DNA of 64,000 nucleotides from Trichocoleus desertorum NBK24 (lineage in GTDB: Bacteria; Cyanobacteriota; Cyanobacteriia; FACHB-46). Location: NCBI RefSeq assembly GCF_030409055.1, contig NZ_CP116619.1:3573628-3637627 (forward strand), read 5' to 3'. The notes below the pieces were generated by a model that was not told the origin of the DNA, made no database searches, and saw only the letters and a program-made list of their open reading frames with translations. Of the stretch, positions 61,701 through 64,000 are shown one piece after another; position 1 is the stretch's first letter, and every line of letters starts with the position of its first letter. The translations under genes and the position numbers were made by a program.

Positions 61701-62937
61701 CAGTAGATCGCAAATTCATTCCAGAGCGGGTAAGTAGATGGCTGTGATGACTGGAAAATGCCGCTCCACTGCCTGGGACAGGAATTCCAGCATTGTCTTG
61801 AGGGCAAACAGTTCTCGGTAAACCACTCGCCCTCCTCGTTGTGTCCAACTGATAAAGAACCACAGCAAATACACCCAAAGATTGACTAGGACAAACGCTA
61901 GAGCGACAAACAGAAAGCGGGTTACAGGATTTTTACTCGTGGTGCGGATGCGACACTGGTTCTTGATCCTGTAACTGGTTTCAATGCCAAAACGGTCTCT
62001 GTAATGCCGATGGGTCTGGTGCAGGGCAACCTTCACCCGATGCAGCACATAGACAGTGTATTGAATCCCATGCTTGCCCTTGAGCCCTTTGTAATAGTTA
62101 CAAATGACCCGCATCTGACAGCTGACCGAACCATACTGGGGACTGTTGAGGGTGTAGGGTGTCTGGTAGCTGCGCCGTCCCCTTAGCAGTTGACGGGTTC
62201 CTCCAGTTTTGCCCCGAATCACCGCAGGCATCAGGAAGGGAATCTGCAATGCCTTCAGCCAACGGATGACAGGGACACTATAGAACCCTCGGTCCAGGTA
62301 AAGCCGTTTGACTCGGACTCGCAGCGGACTCAACCTTGCGAGCAAATAAGTCAGGGTCGCCACTAAGGTTTCTTGACGATGCACTGCATGAATCCCTAGG
62401 GTCACACGTTTGTGACGACAGACAACATAGACTGTGGCATAGGCGAAGAATGAGGTAGTTCCAGCTTTAGCTTGAGAGCGGTAGATGTAGGGAGCCTCCA
62501 CCTCACTTGGGTTGCCGTAGTAGGGAATTAAGTGTAAATCGATGGCAATGCGATGCTGCCTTCTGCAAATCTTGGGTGGAATTCGGCTTTGCAGAGCCGC
62601 ATTGAGTTGGCTCTCCAGTGTTGCCATCTCATCCAATTTGTCCAAGTGATAGCGGATACCATTACCACTGGGTGTACCTTGCAAGCGTTGAGCCGTGTGT
62701 TCGATGCTATCGCCTCGGCTGGCAGCCCGCAGCAGGATCTCGAATAGGTCTTGGGGGGTGTATCCGCCTTCCATGTTCAGTGGAACAGACTCGAGTAGAC
62801 AATCAAGGGCAGCTTCCAGTGTCCCTTCATCGGTCAGAGCGGGAGCAGGAGATAATGAAGATGGGTAGGTCGTCATGGCTTGATCTAATGCTTTTAGCCT
62901 GACCCTACCCCTTTCCTAGAGAATTTGCGATCTACTG
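61701..62937 (-). mobile_element. ISH3/IS4-like insertion sequence, intact
   Basis: 1237 bases. Perfect 17-bp inverted repeats CAGTAGATCGCAAATTC at 61701-61717 and its complement at 62921-62937, flanked by the direct repeat ATACT at 61696-61700 and 62938-62942. It contains one 386-residue transposase gene on the minus strand and no HIP1 octamer. The intact repeats and open frame point to recent insertion. Confidence 0.92.
61716..62876 (-). CDS. ISH3-like/IS4-superfamily transposase
   Basis: 386 residues. The DDE catalytic pattern is visible: HRIAIDLHLIPYYGNP (first Asp), RLYLDRGFYSVPVIRWLKAL (second Asp) and YRDRFGIETSYRIKNQCRIR (Y-2-R-3-E-6-K motif). The C-terminal hydrophobic stretch (FLFVALAFVLVNLWVYLLWF) is normal for this group. 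It ends 15 bases before the left end of the element. The subfamily is assigned as ISH3-like by general similarity; IS4 or IS1634-like relatives are alternatives. Confidence 0.85.
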   Translation of the reverse strand: MTTYPSSLSPAPALTDEGTLEAALDCLLESVPLNMEGGYTPQDLFEILLRAASRGDSIEHTAQRLQGTPSGNGIRYHLDKLDEMATLESQLNAALQSRIPPKICRRQHRIAIDLHLIPYYGNPSEVEAPYIYRSQAKAGTTSFFAYATVYVVCRHKRVTLGIHAVHRQETLVATLTYLLARLSPLRVRVKRLYLDRGFYSVPVIRWLKALQIPFLMPAVIRGKTGGTRQLLRGRRSYQTPYTLNSPQYGSVSCQMRVICNYYKGLKGKHGIQYTVYVLHRVKVALHQTHRHYRDRFGIETSYRIKNQCRIRTTSKNPVTRFLFVALAFVLVNLWVYLLWFFISWTQRGGRVVYRELFALKTMLEFLSQAVERHFPVITAIYLPALE

Positions 62938-63386
62938 ATACTGCAAGAAAGCCTCCGTCCTCGCTTTGCCAGTATTGAGTCCGTGGTAAGGCCCCATCGG
63001 AAACCAGAAGCTGAAATCTTCGCTGAGCATGTCTAAAAACGCTTGCCATTCACCCGTTGCTAGACCGTGGGTAAAGTACTCAAAAGCTTGATGGGCAGTT
63101 TTTAGGGTGTCAGTCTGAGCTGTATTCATCTTGATTAATTTTGGCTCGATCCCACCTGAGAAGTAGTACTTAGAGGTTACTCCTGCACCCCAGCAAATTT
63201 GCTTCTTCTAGCGAAATCTCAATAATCTAAATCCGAAATTCCACGCAGAGGGTAGTAGGTAATCACAGCAGTCTGGGTAAACCTGCGATCGCACCTTTCA
63301 AGATTCCCAGTTACAACCAAGGAGCTAGAGCGCGATCGCGGCTCAATCCGTTGACGCTGAAATTCAATTCGCTGGAGTAGAGTTGC

Positions 63387-63659
63387 ATGGAATTTACCAC
63401 CACACTAGGACTAATTGCAGGCAGTTTAACCACGATCGCCTACTTGCCCCAACTGATCAAAACTTGGAAATCTAAGTCAGCCGATGACCTTTCTTGGAGC
63501 ATGCTGATCACGCTTTGCGTTGGGATTGTACTGTGGTTGGTTTACGGCAGTTATGTCCACGATATTCCAGTCATTTGCGCCAATGTCGTGACCCTAATTC
63601 TTTCCTCAATCATTTTGGGCCTCAAAATTCGTTACAAGCGGAGTGGGGAGTTGGGGTGA
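63387..63659 (+). CDS. SemiSWEET sugar transporter
   Basis: 90 residues, three hydrophobic helices. The PQ-loop motif AYLPQLIKTWKSKSADDLSW in helix 1, LCVGIVLWLVYG in helix 2 and the Asn of CANVVTLILSSIILGL in helix 3 are the signature of SemiSWEET/MtN3 half-transporters, which pair to carry mono- or disaccharides. Length is standard. It overlaps the partial gene on the opposite strand by 28 bases at their 3' ends. Confidence 0.9.
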   Translation: MEFTTTLGLIAGSLTTIAYLPQLIKTWKSKSADDLSWSMLITLCVGIVLWLVYGSYVHDIPVICANVVTLILSSIILGLKIRYKRSGELG

Positions 63660-64000
63660 GGAGCGAGGGAATCTAGCACTCTCACAGCTAGCGCTTGGTT
63701 GTGTTTTTGAGAGGGATGAAAAGCAGGCCGAGCGTAGTGCAACCCACTGACGATCGCCCTGAACAAAAGCTTCTCCTTGAAGAACCAAAATTGCATTAAG
63801 TCTTGCCAAACTTGGCGATCGCCCCATTTTTTGTCTTGCTGCAACAGCAGTGCTATGCCCCAGCTCATCAGGCCCAGCATTAAAAGATTTGAGATGACTA
63901 AACCCAATAGGCGCATTCCATAATTACGAGTGGCAGATTGCAACACCTCAAAGGCTACCGCTTGATGTTCTATTTCTTCGGCAGCGTGCCATTCAAACAA
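63632..64000 (-). CDS. Metal-dependent hydrolase-like protein (PF10118 type), partial
   Basis: The gene enters from beyond 64000; the last 122 residues are visible. WHAAEEIEHQAVAFEVLQSA is a His/Glu-rich motif typical of the predicted metal-dependent hydrolase family (COG3687/PF10118), followed by two hydrophobic segments (LLGLVISNLLMLGLMSWGIA). The 5' portion with further metal ligands lies outside the window. Substrate unknown. Confidence 0.7.
   Translation of the reverse strand: MFEWHAAEEIEHQAVAFEVLQSATRNYGMRLLGLVISNLLMLGLMSWGIALLLQQDKKWGDRQVWQDLMQFWFFKEKLLFRAIVSGLHYARPAFHPSQKHNQALAVRVLDSLAPHPNSPLRL

Larger units (their letters stand above)
61492..63129 (-). pseudogene. SnoaL/NTF2-like protein gene, interrupted by an insertion sequence
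   Basis: The N-terminal half (62938-63129, starting MNTAQTDTLKTAHQAFEYFT and ending TEAFLQY) and the C-terminal half (61492-61700, VSATFEQGLMVTLDRVMSND to YREYFGSDGKSY) rejoin in frame when the element at 61701-62937 and one copy of the 5-bp duplication ATACT are removed, giving about 131 residues. The fold is a cone-shaped NTF2/SnoaL domain: a helical start, then FWFPMGPYHGLNTGKARTEA and a sheet with AFDVRADKICAYREYF. Substrate unknown. The insertion ends the function. Confidence 0.88.

Noticed and set aside
61492-61878. A 128-residue frame read as one small gene
   Set aside because: Its first half is insertion-sequence DNA; only the part up to 61700 is the true C-terminal half of the interrupted SnoaL-like gene.
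1-64000. CRISPR arrays, prophage or integrated-element ends
   Set aside because: No series of regularly spaced direct repeats, no integrase and no tRNA-edge duplication was seen; the only mobile DNA supported is the three insertion sequences.

Overview
The window is cyanobacterial chromosome. The octamer GCGATCGC (HIP1) recurs in most genes and spacers, and the gene set fits: a SasA-type clock kinase with a KaiB-like domain, a phytol kinase-like protein, a bacterial GH3 protein, a cyanobacterial/plant-type D-ribulose kinase, a Zur/FurB-like regulator, and several small proteins that look cyanobacterial. No marker fixes the genus; a filamentous Leptolyngbya-like lineage would fit, but that is inference.

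Layout. 0-9.3 kb: nfeD-slipin pair (nfeD cut by the window edge), a Fur-family regulator divergent from purS-purQ, a TVP38-type membrane protein, an immunity-like orphan, GH3, then a fatty-acid-hydroxylase-like protein next to a DUF962/Mpo1-like protein, and an amidohydrolase. 9.36-11.7 kb: two neighbouring insertion sequences, one IS5-like with 17-bp inverted repeats and one IS630-like whose transposase is split at a run of eight C. 11.7-19.3 kb: a minus-strand glycan cluster (sugar-nucleotide epimerase, two tandem paralogous transferases, a GT10 fucosyltransferase-like protein, a GT4 transferase and an ABC exporter with an odd C-terminal tail). 19.6-22.4 kb: an NAD salvage/synthesis operon pncB-nadD-NrtR-like regulator.

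22.9-39 kb: mostly housekeeping and repair genes: phytol kinase, TIGR01777 protein, a HEAT-repeat/protein-phosphatase fusion, a UvrD/PcrA helicase, folK-Nudix, photolyase and UV endonuclease with abutting stop codons, D-ribulose kinase, GNAT, and an orphan ribbon-helix-helix antitoxin. 39-47 kb: an EAL-GAF-GGDEF protein, a GT2-like protein, acnB, a TPR protein and tRNA-Glu(UUC). 47.7-51.3 kb: a small regulator-like protein behind an AT-rich 1-kb spacer, sasA and a tandem universal stress protein. 51.5-58 kb: a DUF2079 membrane protein, a GT4 transferase and a 1121-residue fusion of a cyclic-nucleotide-binding-like domain, two degenerate NtrC-type AAA+ modules and a NapH/CcoG-like membrane ferredoxin. 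58-64 kb: rnc, a cysteine desulfurase, Uma2, MarC, an SnoaL-like gene cut in two by an ISH3/IS4-like element with a 5-bp target duplication, a SemiSWEET, and a partial metal-dependent hydrolase.

The most unusual item is the 1121-residue fusion at 54515-57880. Its AAA+ modules have lost the sigma-54 contact loop and the Walker B acidic residues, and they sit in a membrane redox protein, so they look like a repurposed sensory or scaffold unit. Family names come from motif recognition by eye; no database search was run.
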